Origin: Mycolicibacter terrae
GTDB lineage: Bacteria; Actinomycetota; Actinomycetes; Mycobacteriales; Mycobacteriaceae
Direction of reading: 5' to 3'
NCBI RefSeq assembly: GCF_010727125.1
Contig: NZ_AP022564.1
Coordinates: 2,418,001 to 2,482,000, forward strand
DNA: 64,000 nucleotides
The notes under the pieces were generated by a model. The model saw only the letters and a program-made list of their open reading frames with translations. It was not told where the DNA came from and did not search any database. Numbering within the stretch: position 1 is the first letter of the stretch; each line of letters opens with the position of its first letter. Positions 57,632 to 64,000 of the stretch are shown piece by piece. Made by a program: the position numbers and the translations under genes.

Positions 57632-58627
57632 TCATCTCCAGGGCCCGCCGGGTCTGCGTAGCGGAGGGGCCGACAACGGCACGGAGAACGGCGCCGTCGG
57701 CGCCGAGGCGTCCGCGACCGCACGGTTGGGCGCGGGACGCTCGGGGGCCCGCCCGGCGGGCACCCTGGGCCGTCCGATCATGATCGGCTCCGTCGGCGCC
57801 GCGGCGGCCCGCACGTCGCGGTCTAGTTCGGCGTCGACGACCCGCTCGTCGGGAATCTGCGGCCGGCCGGCGATGGCGTCCTGCAGCCAGAGTTTGGCCT
57901 GCACGACCGGTCGCCGCAGCCGGCGTTCCCGGTCCAGCGCGCGGCGCATCCGCTCCCGGTGGGGCAGGTAGCGCCAGCGGGCCCACGGCGCGTGCGGCCG
58001 GGACAGCCGGATCGCGCCGATCACCAACAGCGGGAAGAAGAACATCCCGATCAGCCCGGTCCACACCTTGCCCTTCAACAGCACCACCACGCCCAGCGGC
58101 AGCGCCGTCACCAGCCCGGCGAACACCCCGGCGTGGATCAGCGGCGAGGAGGTGTCGTGCCACGCCGACAGCAGAAACGTCAAGGGGTGAAAGCCCAGCA
58201 CCAGCAGTCCGGCCACCGCGGTGGCGGCGAACACGGCGTCCACCGAGGCGCGCCCGTCCTCTTCCCAGTACACGTCGGACAGGTGCAGGATCAGCGCGTA
58301 CTCGTCGAGCACCAGTGCCGCGCCGATCCCGAACGCGATCGCGGACACGGTGAACGCCGGCTCGTGCCCGTGGGGACCCGCGGCCACCAGCGTCACCCCG
58401 GCGACCATCACCAGCACGACGCCGAAGACCACGTGGTGGATGTGCTTGGAACCGATGTGCACGTTGCGTGGCTGCCACCACCGGGGGGTGCCGACGCGCC
58501 CGGCGGTGCTGCGGATGTAGCGGACCACCGAGCGGGTCACCACAAATGTCACCAGGAACGCGAGTAGGCAGCACAGCAGCGGCAGTCTGCCGCGGTCGAC
58601 GATGTCGTCGCGGAACCATTCGAGCAC
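57632..58627 (-). CDS. integral membrane protein (Rv2180c homologue)
   Basis: A 331-residue membrane protein with about seven helices in the first 215 residues. [24 protein letters not shown] is a conserved His-rich cytosolic loop, and [22 protein letters not shown] an acidic helix. The rest is a basic and Pro/Ala-rich cytoplasmic tail. The family is mycobacterial and its function unknown. It is divergent from the mannosyltransferase gene with a 104-bp spacer. Confidence 0.9.
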   Translation of the reverse strand: MLEWFRDDIVDRGRLPLLCCLLAFLVTFVVTRSVVRYIRSTAGRVGTPRWWQPRNVHIGSKHIHHVVFGVVLVMVAGVTLVAAGPHGHEPAFTVSAIAFGIGAALVLDEYALILHLSDVYWEEDGRASVDAVFAATAVAGLLVLGFHPLTFLLSAWHDTSSPLIHAGVFAGLVTALPLGVVVLLKGKVWTGLIGMFFFPLLVIGAIRLSRPHAPWARWRYLPHRERMRRALDRERRLRRPVVQAKLWLQDAIAGRPQIPDERVVDAELDRDVRAAAAPTEPIMIGRPRVPAGRAPERPAPNRAVADASAPTAPFSVPLSAPPLRRPGGPWR

Positions 58628-58731
58628 CTAATGCAAAGTACGCCGTCGCGACACACAACGCCCGGATCACCGCCGGTGCGGGCTCGGTGAAACCTGACAA
58701 GACTCGGCAACCCGATAGGCTGTGCGGCGAC

Positions 58732-60030
58732 ATGAGTACATCGCGGCCGCCCGACCCGGGCCGTCGGCACGGGGGCATCAGCGGTTGGGCCGTTTGGTGG
58801 ATCTTCGCCCTGCTGGCGATCGGGGCCCTGGGCTACACGACGTGGCGGGCACTCGGCAGCACGCCCTATCACATCGACGTCGACGTCTACCGGATGGCCG
58901 CGCAGGCCTGGCGGGACGGGCGCCCGCTCTACGGCGACGACTGGTTTGCCACCCAGATCGACGGAACGGTGCTTCCGTTCACCTATCCCCCGATCGCCGC
59001 CGTGTTGTTCGCGCCGCTCACCTGGGTGTCGCTCGGTGTCGGCACCGCCGCGCTGACGATCGTCTCGACGCTGCTGCTGGTGGTGTCCATCACCATTGTG
59101 CTCACCGGCCTGGGCCTGGACATCGGGGACGTCGGCGGCCGGAGCGGCCCGGCCTGGTGGCGGCGGGCGATGGTGGCCACCGCGATCGTCGCGGCGGCCA
59201 TCTGGTTCGACGCCGAACCGATCTGGGCCAACTTCGACTTCGGCCAGATCAACGCGGTGCTGATGACGCTGGTGATCGCCGACTGCGTGCCGCGTCGCAC
59301 CACCTGGCCGCGTGGCGCGCTGCTGGGGCTGGCGGTGGCGCTGAAACTCACGCCGGCGGTTTTCCTGCTCTATTTCCTGCTGCGCCGCGACGGCCGCGCC
59401 GCGGTGACCGCGGTGGCGTCGTTTCTGGCGGCGACCCTGGTGGGCTTCGTGCTGGCCTGGAGCGACTCCTGGCAGTACTGGACGCACACGGTCAGCAACA
59501 CCGACCGCATCGGCGGGGCGACGCTGAACACCAACCAGAACCTGGCCGGCGCACTGGCCCGGCTGCCACTGAGCGAACCTCAGCGTTCCGCGCTGTGGCT
59601 GGTGGGCTGCCTGCTGGCGCTCGCACTTGCGGTGTGGGCGGCCCGCCGGGTGTTGAGCGCCGGGGAGCCGATCCTGGCACTGATCTGCGTGGCGCTGTTC
59701 GGGCTGGTGGTGTCGCCGGTGTCGTGGTCACACCACTGGGTGTGGATGCTGCCGACCGTAGTGGTGACCGGGGTACTGGCCTACCGGCACCGGGCGATCG
59801 CGCTGGGCGTGCTCAGCGCGCTCGGGGCGGCCCTGATGATGCGAAGTCCGATCGAGTTACTGCCCGAGCATCACGAGGCCGGCGCGGCGTGGTGGCGTCA
59901 ACTGGCCGGGACGTCGTATGTGTGGTGGGCGGTCGCGGTGATCATCACCGCCGGGGCGACGTTCAATCACGGCCGCCGGACGACCCTCGATCAGCCTGCC
60001 GCTGTTTCCGGAAATCGGGCGACCGGCTGA
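58732..60030 (+). CDS. alpha-(1->2)-mannosyltransferase, GT87 (Rv2181 homologue)
   Basis: A 432-residue GT-C membrane enzyme that adds alpha-1,2-mannose branches to lipomannan and lipoarabinomannan. [24 protein letters not shown] (about residues 49-72) has the GT87 acidic motif in the first loop. [30 protein letters not shown] and [13 protein letters not shown] are further signatures. About ten helices. The C-terminus overlaps the convergent acyltransferase gene by 40 bp. Confidence 0.93.
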   Translation: MSTSRPPDPGRRHGGISGWAVWWIFALLAIGALGYTTWRALGSTPYHIDVDVYRMAAQAWRDGRPLYGDDWFATQIDGTVLPFTYPPIAAVLFAPLTWVSLGVGTAALTIVSTLLLVVSITIVLTGLGLDIGDVGGRSGPAWWRRAMVATAIVAAAIWFDAEPIWANFDFGQINAVLMTLVIADCVPRRTTWPRGALLGLAVALKLTPAVFLLYFLLRRDGRAAVTAVASFLAATLVGFVLAWSDSWQYWTHTVSNTDRIGGATLNTNQNLAGALARLPLSEPQRSALWLVGCLLALALAVWAARRVLSAGEPILALICVALFGLVVSPVSWSHHWVWMLPTVVVTGVLAYRHRAIALGVLSALGAALMMRSPIELLPEHHEAGAAWWRQLAGTSYVWWAVAVIITAGATFNHGRRTTLDQPAAVSGNRATG

Positions 60031-60725
60031 GCCGTTGCCCCATCTTCTTGCGGGGCACCGTTTTTGAGACTGGCCGCGTAGATGTCGACATACTCCTGGC
60101 CGGACCGGCCCATCAGCTCGTAGATCACCTCGTCGGTCACGGCCCGCTCGATGAAGCGGTTGTCGGCCATCCCGTCGAAGCGGGAGAAGTCCATCGGCTC
60201 GCCAAACCGGACGGTGACCCGGCCGAACCGCAGCATCTTGGTGCCCGGCGGGTTGATCACATTGGTTCCGATCATGGCGACCGGAATCACCGGCACGCCG
60301 GTGTGCAGCGCAAGCCGGGCCAAGCCGGTCTTGCCCTTGTACAACCGGCCGTCGGGTGAACGGGTGCCCTCGGGATAGATACCCAGCAGCTTGCCGTCCT
60401 TGAGGATCCGCTCGGCGGTGTTCAGGGCGGCCTGCGCGGCGTCGGCGTCGGTGCGATCGATGGGCACCTGCCCGACGGCGGTGTAGAACCAGCGGGTGAA
60501 CCAGCCCTTGATCCCGGTGCCGGTGAAATATTCGGACTTGGCCAGGAAGGTGATCCGCCGGCGCACCACCAGCGGCAGGTAGAAGCTGTCCATGACGGCC
60601 AGGTGATTACTGGCCAGGATCGCCGCACCATCCTCGGGGATGTTCTCCAACCCCTCGACTTTGGGACGGCCGATCAGGGCCAGCAAGGGGCCCAGGAGTA
60701 CGTACTTGAACAGCCAATACCACAT
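59991..60725 (-). CDS. 1-acylglycerol-3-phosphate acyltransferase family protein (PlsC-like, Rv2182c)
   Basis: A 244-residue acyltransferase of phospholipid synthesis. The HX4D catalytic motif is in [14 protein letters not shown], the second block is [12 protein letters not shown], the glycerol-phosphate site is [18 protein letters not shown], and VIPVAMIGT is block four. An N-terminal hydrophobic segment associates it with the membrane. It ends inside the 3' end of the mannosyltransferase gene. Confidence 0.94.
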   Translation of the reverse strand: MWYWLFKYVLLGPLLALIGRPKVEGLENIPEDGAAILASNHLAVMDSFYLPLVVRRRITFLAKSEYFTGTGIKGWFTRWFYTAVGQVPIDRTDADAAQAALNTAERILKDGKLLGIYPEGTRSPDGRLYKGKTGLARLALHTGVPVIPVAMIGTNVINPPGTKMLRFGRVTVRFGEPMDFSRFDGMADNRFIERAVTDEVIYELMGRSGQEYVDIYAASLKNGAPQEDGATAQPVARFPETAAG

Positions 60726-60867
60726 GGCCCCTCCCTCCTACCCACGAACATCGGCCGTGGTCGCGCCAACTTTACCGACCATGCATGGCTGGGGCCACAC
60801 GGTGATTCGTCACACGGACGATTCCCCGGAATTCCTTAGGTTGCTTTGTTTTCAGGGCTCGGTGCGC

Positions 60868-61233
60868 TCATTTTTCTATGGTGACCGGGATGTGCTGGTA
60901 GCCGGGCCGGGCCGGCGCGCCGCCGTCCGGGGTCGGGCCGTCGGGCGGGCCGGGCGCCTCACCGGTCTCACCGACCACCGCCCGGATCACCTCGAACAAC
61001 GCGACACTGTGTTCGGCGATGACGGTGAGCAGCGGATGCTCCTCCCCCGTCACCAACGCCGCCAGCGCACACACCGGGCACCACACCTGCTGGCACTTAC
61101 CCGGACCGTCACCGGACGCCGCCAGCAGCGCCGCCGCCCGCACCGCCGGGTCGAGGCGGTCCAGGATCGCCTGGGCGAGCTTGCGCAGCTCGGGTCCGAG
61201 CTCACCCAGGTCGGGGTGCGCGCCAGCGCTCAA
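60868..61233 (-). CDS. conserved mycobacterial hypothetical protein (Rv2183c homologue)
   Basis: A 121-residue protein with the segment GKCQQVWCPVCALAALVTGEEHPLL, which includes three cysteines (CX4CX2C) and could bind metal, and LTVIAEHSVALFEVIRAVVGE. The Pro/Gly-rich end has no motif. TTG 61231-61233 has GGAGG upstream and overlaps the stop of the ATPase gene (TTGA), so the two are coupled. Function unknown. Confidence 0.8.
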   Translation of the reverse strand: MSAGAHPDLGELGPELRKLAQAILDRLDPAVRAAALLAASGDGPGKCQQVWCPVCALAALVTGEEHPLLTVIAEHSVALFEVIRAVVGETGEAPGPPDGPTPDGGAPARPGYQHIPVTIEK

Positions 61234-62519
61234 CGTCGCACCTCCTCGTCCCTGCTCACCGGCCACACCTCCGGGTCCGGCCGGAAACGCACCGTCAATT
61301 CGCTGCCACGCAACGTTGCGTCCACAACCGTGCATCGCCGCAGCACCGACGCCAGCCGGACTCGGCGCCGGATTCCGCCGGAGCTGATGATCAAGTCGTC
61401 AGCGGACCGCCCCAGGCTGAGCGCACCGGAATCGACCTGGGGCAACTCTAACCGCAATCGGTACACCGCCCCCAGTCCCGAACCCGACTCCCGGTCGACC
61501 ACCGGGCGCACCGGTCCCGGCGGCGCCGACCCGCCGCGGCGCCGGGCGCCCTCGAGCAGTTGGGCCAGCGCCTTGGGTCCGATCGGCTCCCCCGCCAGGT
61601 GCGGGACCAGCACCATCGCCACGTCACCGATGGCGCGATCCAGTTCTTCGAGGACTCCCTGCTGTTCGCGGATCCGCTCGGCATACCAGTCGAACGCCGG
61701 ATGGGCGGGCAGATCGGTGTAGACGTACGAATCATCTTGCAGCAAAATCTGATTGACGATCAGCTCATCGACGCGCACACCCGTCAGGGCCAGCGTCCCC
61801 AAGGTCCGGACGGCTTCGGCCGCCACCACGCGCTCAGCGGTCAGCACCAGGTGCGCCCCGACCAGCGCCTCATCGGTCAGCAGCGTGGCAAGGCGTTCGG
61901 CGGCACCGCTGATTCGCTCGATCAGCTCGACCAGGGCGGCCGAGCGGTCCTCGGCCGCGCTGAGCCTGCGGTGCCGCGGCCAGGATCGCTCGGCATACAA
62001 CGCCACGGTGGCGGGCAGCGTCAGCATCCGCATCGCATCAGCGGTGGACGCGCAGTCGACGACGAGCCGATCCCACCGCCCGCTGGCGGCCAGCTCACCG
62101 ACCTCGTGCAGGCCGAGCACCTCCTGGAAGCCGGGAAGTGCCGAAAGCTCCTCGGGAGCAACACTTCCCAGATCCGACTCCGGGAATCGCGAGGACAGCA
62201 CCGCGACGACCTCGCCCCAGTGCGCCTCGAGCAACGCCAGCGTGTCCAGCGCCAGCACGTCAAGGCCGCCGGGACCGCCGTCATCCAGCGGCACCGAAAC
62301 GGCGTCACGGCCACCGCTGGGCACCACCGTCACGCCAAGCACATCGCCGACCGAATGCGCCTGGTCGGTGGAGATCAGCAGCACCCGGTTGCCGGCGCGG
62401 GCTTCGGCGACGGCGGTCGCCGCGGCCAGCGTGGACTTACCGACGCCGCCCTTGCCGACGAACAGACTGATCGGCGCCGCCGGGAGCACTGTGGGCGTCG
62501 CTGGTTCGGACCGCCTCAC
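61230..62519 (-). CDS. ArsA/GET3-like P-loop ATPase (Rv2184c homologue)
   Basis: A 429-residue ATPase. The deviant Walker A loop GKGGVGKST is at residues 22-30, switch-type DQAHSVGD follows at about 52-59, and VVDCASTADAMRMLTLP in the middle is the ArsA switch II region. It is single-domain, like Get3, with a C-terminal beta-rich addition (about 330-429). It does not belong to an arsenic operon; the client is unknown. The start is GTG and overlaps the stop of the SRPBCC gene. Confidence 0.9.
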   Translation of the reverse strand: MRRSEPATPTVLPAAPISLFVGKGGVGKSTLAAATAVAEARAGNRVLLISTDQAHSVGDVLGVTVVPSGGRDAVSVPLDDGGPGGLDVLALDTLALLEAHWGEVVAVLSSRFPESDLGSVAPEELSALPGFQEVLGLHEVGELAASGRWDRLVVDCASTADAMRMLTLPATVALYAERSWPRHRRLSAAEDRSAALVELIERISGAAERLATLLTDEALVGAHLVLTAERVVAAEAVRTLGTLALTGVRVDELIVNQILLQDDSYVYTDLPAHPAFDWYAERIREQQGVLEELDRAIGDVAMVLVPHLAGEPIGPKALAQLLEGARRRGGSAPPGPVRPVVDRESGSGLGAVYRLRLELPQVDSGALSLGRSADDLIISSGGIRRRVRLASVLRRCTVVDATLRGSELTVRFRPDPEVWPVSRDEEVRR

Positions 62520-62953
62520 TCAGCCTCGGCTCGTTTCTTCAGGTCCTTCAGCGCGGTGTCGGTCAGTCGCCGCTCCGCCTTGCGCTTGAGCAGACCGATC
62601 ATCGGAATCATCAGGTCGACCGACAATTCGTAGACGACTTCGGTTCCGGATCCCTTGGGAGCCAAGCGGTATTCACCGTCAAGCGCTTTGAGCAGCGAGC
62701 TGGAGACCAAGGACCACCGCACCGAGCGACGGTCCGCCGCCCAGTCGTAGGCCAGCACCATGGTGTCCTTGAGCACCGCCGCATCCAGCACCAGCCGGGC
62801 GACCTTCGGGTACCCGTCGGCGTCGGTTTCGAGCACTTCGGCCTCGGTGTATTCCGACACCCATTCGGGGTAGGCGCCGATGTCGGCGATCACCTTCATC
62901 ACCGTGTCCGGATCCGCCGCGATGACGATGGTCTGAGCTGTCTTGTCCGCCAC
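62516..62953 (-). CDS. SRPBCC (polyketide cyclase-like) protein (Rv2185c homologue)
   Basis: A 145-residue START/SRPBCC-fold protein. The start TIVIAADPDTVMKVIADIGAYPEWVSEYTEAEVLETDADGYP is the family core, and the C-terminal helix KRKAERRLTDTALKDLKKRAE covers the cavity. It probably binds a hydrophobic ligand, unknown which. It is coupled to the ATPase gene by a 4-bp overlap and preceded by a second SRPBCC-like gene. Confidence 0.92.
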   Translation of the reverse strand: MADKTAQTIVIAADPDTVMKVIADIGAYPEWVSEYTEAEVLETDADGYPKVARLVLDAAVLKDTMVLAYDWAADRRSVRWSLVSSSLLKALDGEYRLAPKGSGTEVVYELSVDLMIPMIGLLKRKAERRLTDTALKDLKKRAEAE

Positions 62954-63045
62954 CTGGTTACTTCCCTAACTCGTTCGCGCCTGCGCACCGGCCCTCGGCA
63001 GAGACGGTACCTCGCCGCGCCGGGCGTCCGCCCGTTTAGCCCGGG

Positions 63046-63441
63046 TCAGTTCACGGCGGCCGGCGCGACACCCACCGGCCGGGACCGTTCGACGCGGGCT
63101 TTCACCTCGAAGGCCATTCGCTTGCCGGCCACCCGGCGACCGTGGACCAATTTGGGCAGGTTCATCCGGGCCAGCTGGCGACCGGTCACCCCGGTGGGCT
63201 CGGCGTGCAGGAAATAGTGCAGCAGCACCCCGTCGAGCATCGGATCCAGCCAGATCTCCATGGTTCCGGTAAGCGGCCCGCTCACCGTCCACCGGACGCC
63301 CTTCTCGGCGCGGTCCTCGACCACCTCGAGTTGCAGGTCCGGCCACCACCGCCGCCAATTCGACCGGTCCGCCACGACGGCGCCGACCTGCGCGCCGGAT
63401 GCGGCGATGAACGTCGCGTCGGCAACCTGGATACTGTTCAT
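63046..63441 (-). CDS. SRPBCC-like protein (Rv2186c homologue)
   Basis: A 131-residue protein of the polyketide cyclase/SRPBCC type: [44 protein letters not shown], then [32 protein letters not shown]. The Trp-rich turn RRWWPDL is the usual SRPBCC loop. ATG 63439-63441 is chosen because the longer frame upstream overlaps the fadD15 leader and lacks similarity. Ligand unknown. Confidence 0.87.
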   Translation of the reverse strand: MNSIQVADATFIAASGAQVGAVVADRSNWRRWWPDLQLEVVEDRAEKGVRWTVSGPLTGTMEIWLDPMLDGVLLHYFLHAEPTGVTGRQLARMNLPKLVHGRRVAGKRMAFEVKARVERSRPVGVAPAAVN

Positions 63442-63594
63442 CGCCCCAGCTTCACATATGACGCCATCCGCGCGGAACGCACCGGGTGCGCATCCGCCGT
63501 CGGTTGCCCCGGCAGTGAACACCGTCACACCGGCCACCAGGCGCCTACTAGGCTGGGCGGACAGACACCCGGGCTGCCGAGAGAGGTTCATCGC

Positions 63595-64000
63595 ATGCGT
63601 GAGTTCAGTGTTCCCGCGCCGTTCACCGTCGAGGAGCACGACAACGTCGCCGCAATCGTCTTCGAACACGAGCGCGACAATCCCGACCACGTCATCTACC
63701 AGCGGCTCATCGACGGGGTGTGGACCGACGTCAGCTGTGCCACCGCGGCCGCGCACATCCGTTCGGCGGCACTGGGCCTGATCGCCCAGGGCGTGGCGGC
63801 CGGCGACCGCGTGGTGATCTTCTCGGCGACGCGTTACGAGTGGGCCATTCTGGACTTCGCGATCCTGTCGGTCGGCGCGGTGACCGTGCCGATTTATGAG
63901 ACGTCGTCGGCGGAGCAGGTGCGCTGGGTGATGGAGGACTCCAGCGCGGTGCTGGCGTTCGCCGAGACCGACGCCCACGCCCAGATGCTCGACGAACTCG
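63595..64000 (+). CDS. fadD15: long-chain fatty acyl-CoA synthetase FadD15, N-terminal part
   Basis: The first 135 residues of an AMP-forming acyl-CoA ligase, cut by the window edge. It reads [38 protein letters not shown], then [40 protein letters not shown], the usual FadD15 (Rv2187) start. The ATP-binding P-loop lies beyond the edge. AGAGAGG precedes the ATG. Confidence 0.93.
   Translation, partial: MREFSVPAPFTVEEHDNVAAIVFEHERDNPDHVIYQRLIDGVWTDVSCATAAAHIRSAALGLIAQGVAAGDRVVIFSATRYEWAILDFAILSVGAVTVPIYETSSAEQVRWVMEDSSAVLAFAETDAHAQMLDEL

Overview
The window is a high-GC actinobacterial chromosome segment, and its backbone is mycobacterial. The gene order follows the Mycobacterium tuberculosis stretch from about Rv2134c to Rv2187 (DUF3090, phosphoglycerate mutase family, uppP, lppL, pyrD, PEBP, M20 peptidase, tRNA-Leu, wag31, the dcw division and cell-wall cluster, mraZ, lppM, idsA2, mptA, pknL, aroG, the mannosyltransferase, fadD15). 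MmpL-type export, LM/LAM mannosyltransferases and leaderless or GTG/TTG starts agree with that. The species cannot be named from this piece; the inserted segments show it is not M. tuberculosis itself.

Layout. 1-1764: DUF3090 (partial), phosphoglycerate mutase family and uppP on the minus strand. 1902-10461: accessory region. Two tandem SigL-like ECF sigma factors each overlap their anti-sigma gene. The first anti-sigma domain is fused to a complete carotenoid-cleavage-type dioxygenase; the second is an ordinary membrane-anchored zinc anti-sigma factor. Next come a type III polyketide synthase, a methyltransferase and an FAD oxidoreductase (minus) and a divergent MMPL exporter (plus). Four promoters here share TGAACC, a 16-bp spacer and CGT(A/G): one before each sigma gene, and two back to back between the polyketide operon and the exporter. 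The sequence therefore reads as one sigma-controlled polyketide-lipid regulon. 10403-15406: conserved genes ending in tRNA-Leu(GAG).

15393-19785: a small lower-GC island bounded by a 16-bp direct repeat whose left copy is the 3' end of the tRNA gene. It holds an unknown gene, a frameshifted gene fused to an IS21 remnant, and a flavin amine-oxidase-family gene. 19832-25624: a redox/detoxification block (cupin lipoprotein, DUF417 membrane protein, nitroreductase and a frameshifted AhpD-like gene; then two TetR regulators, an SDR, a SnoaL-like protein and an F420-reductase-like dinucleotide-binding protein).

25697-48208: phosphoribosyltransferase, wag31 and the dcw cluster, read almost entirely on the minus strand from mraZ down to wag31. 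Two departures stand out: the yggS gene usual between the pgeF-type gene and sepF is absent, and a plus-strand His-rich DUF2249 gene lies between yggT and wag31. The mraZ promoter carries three GTGGG boxes at 10-bp spacing. 48230-64000: conserved envelope and lipid genes. A palindromic repeat occurs in two convergent-gene spacers (after pyrD and after pknL).

Functionally, most of the window builds the envelope: the lipid carrier (uppP), lipid II synthesis (murC-murG, mraY), septation (ftsZ, ftsQ, ftsW, ftsL, pbpB, sepF), polar growth (wag31), LM/LAM mannosylation (mptA and the Rv2181 homologue) and prenyl, phospholipid and fatty-acid metabolism.
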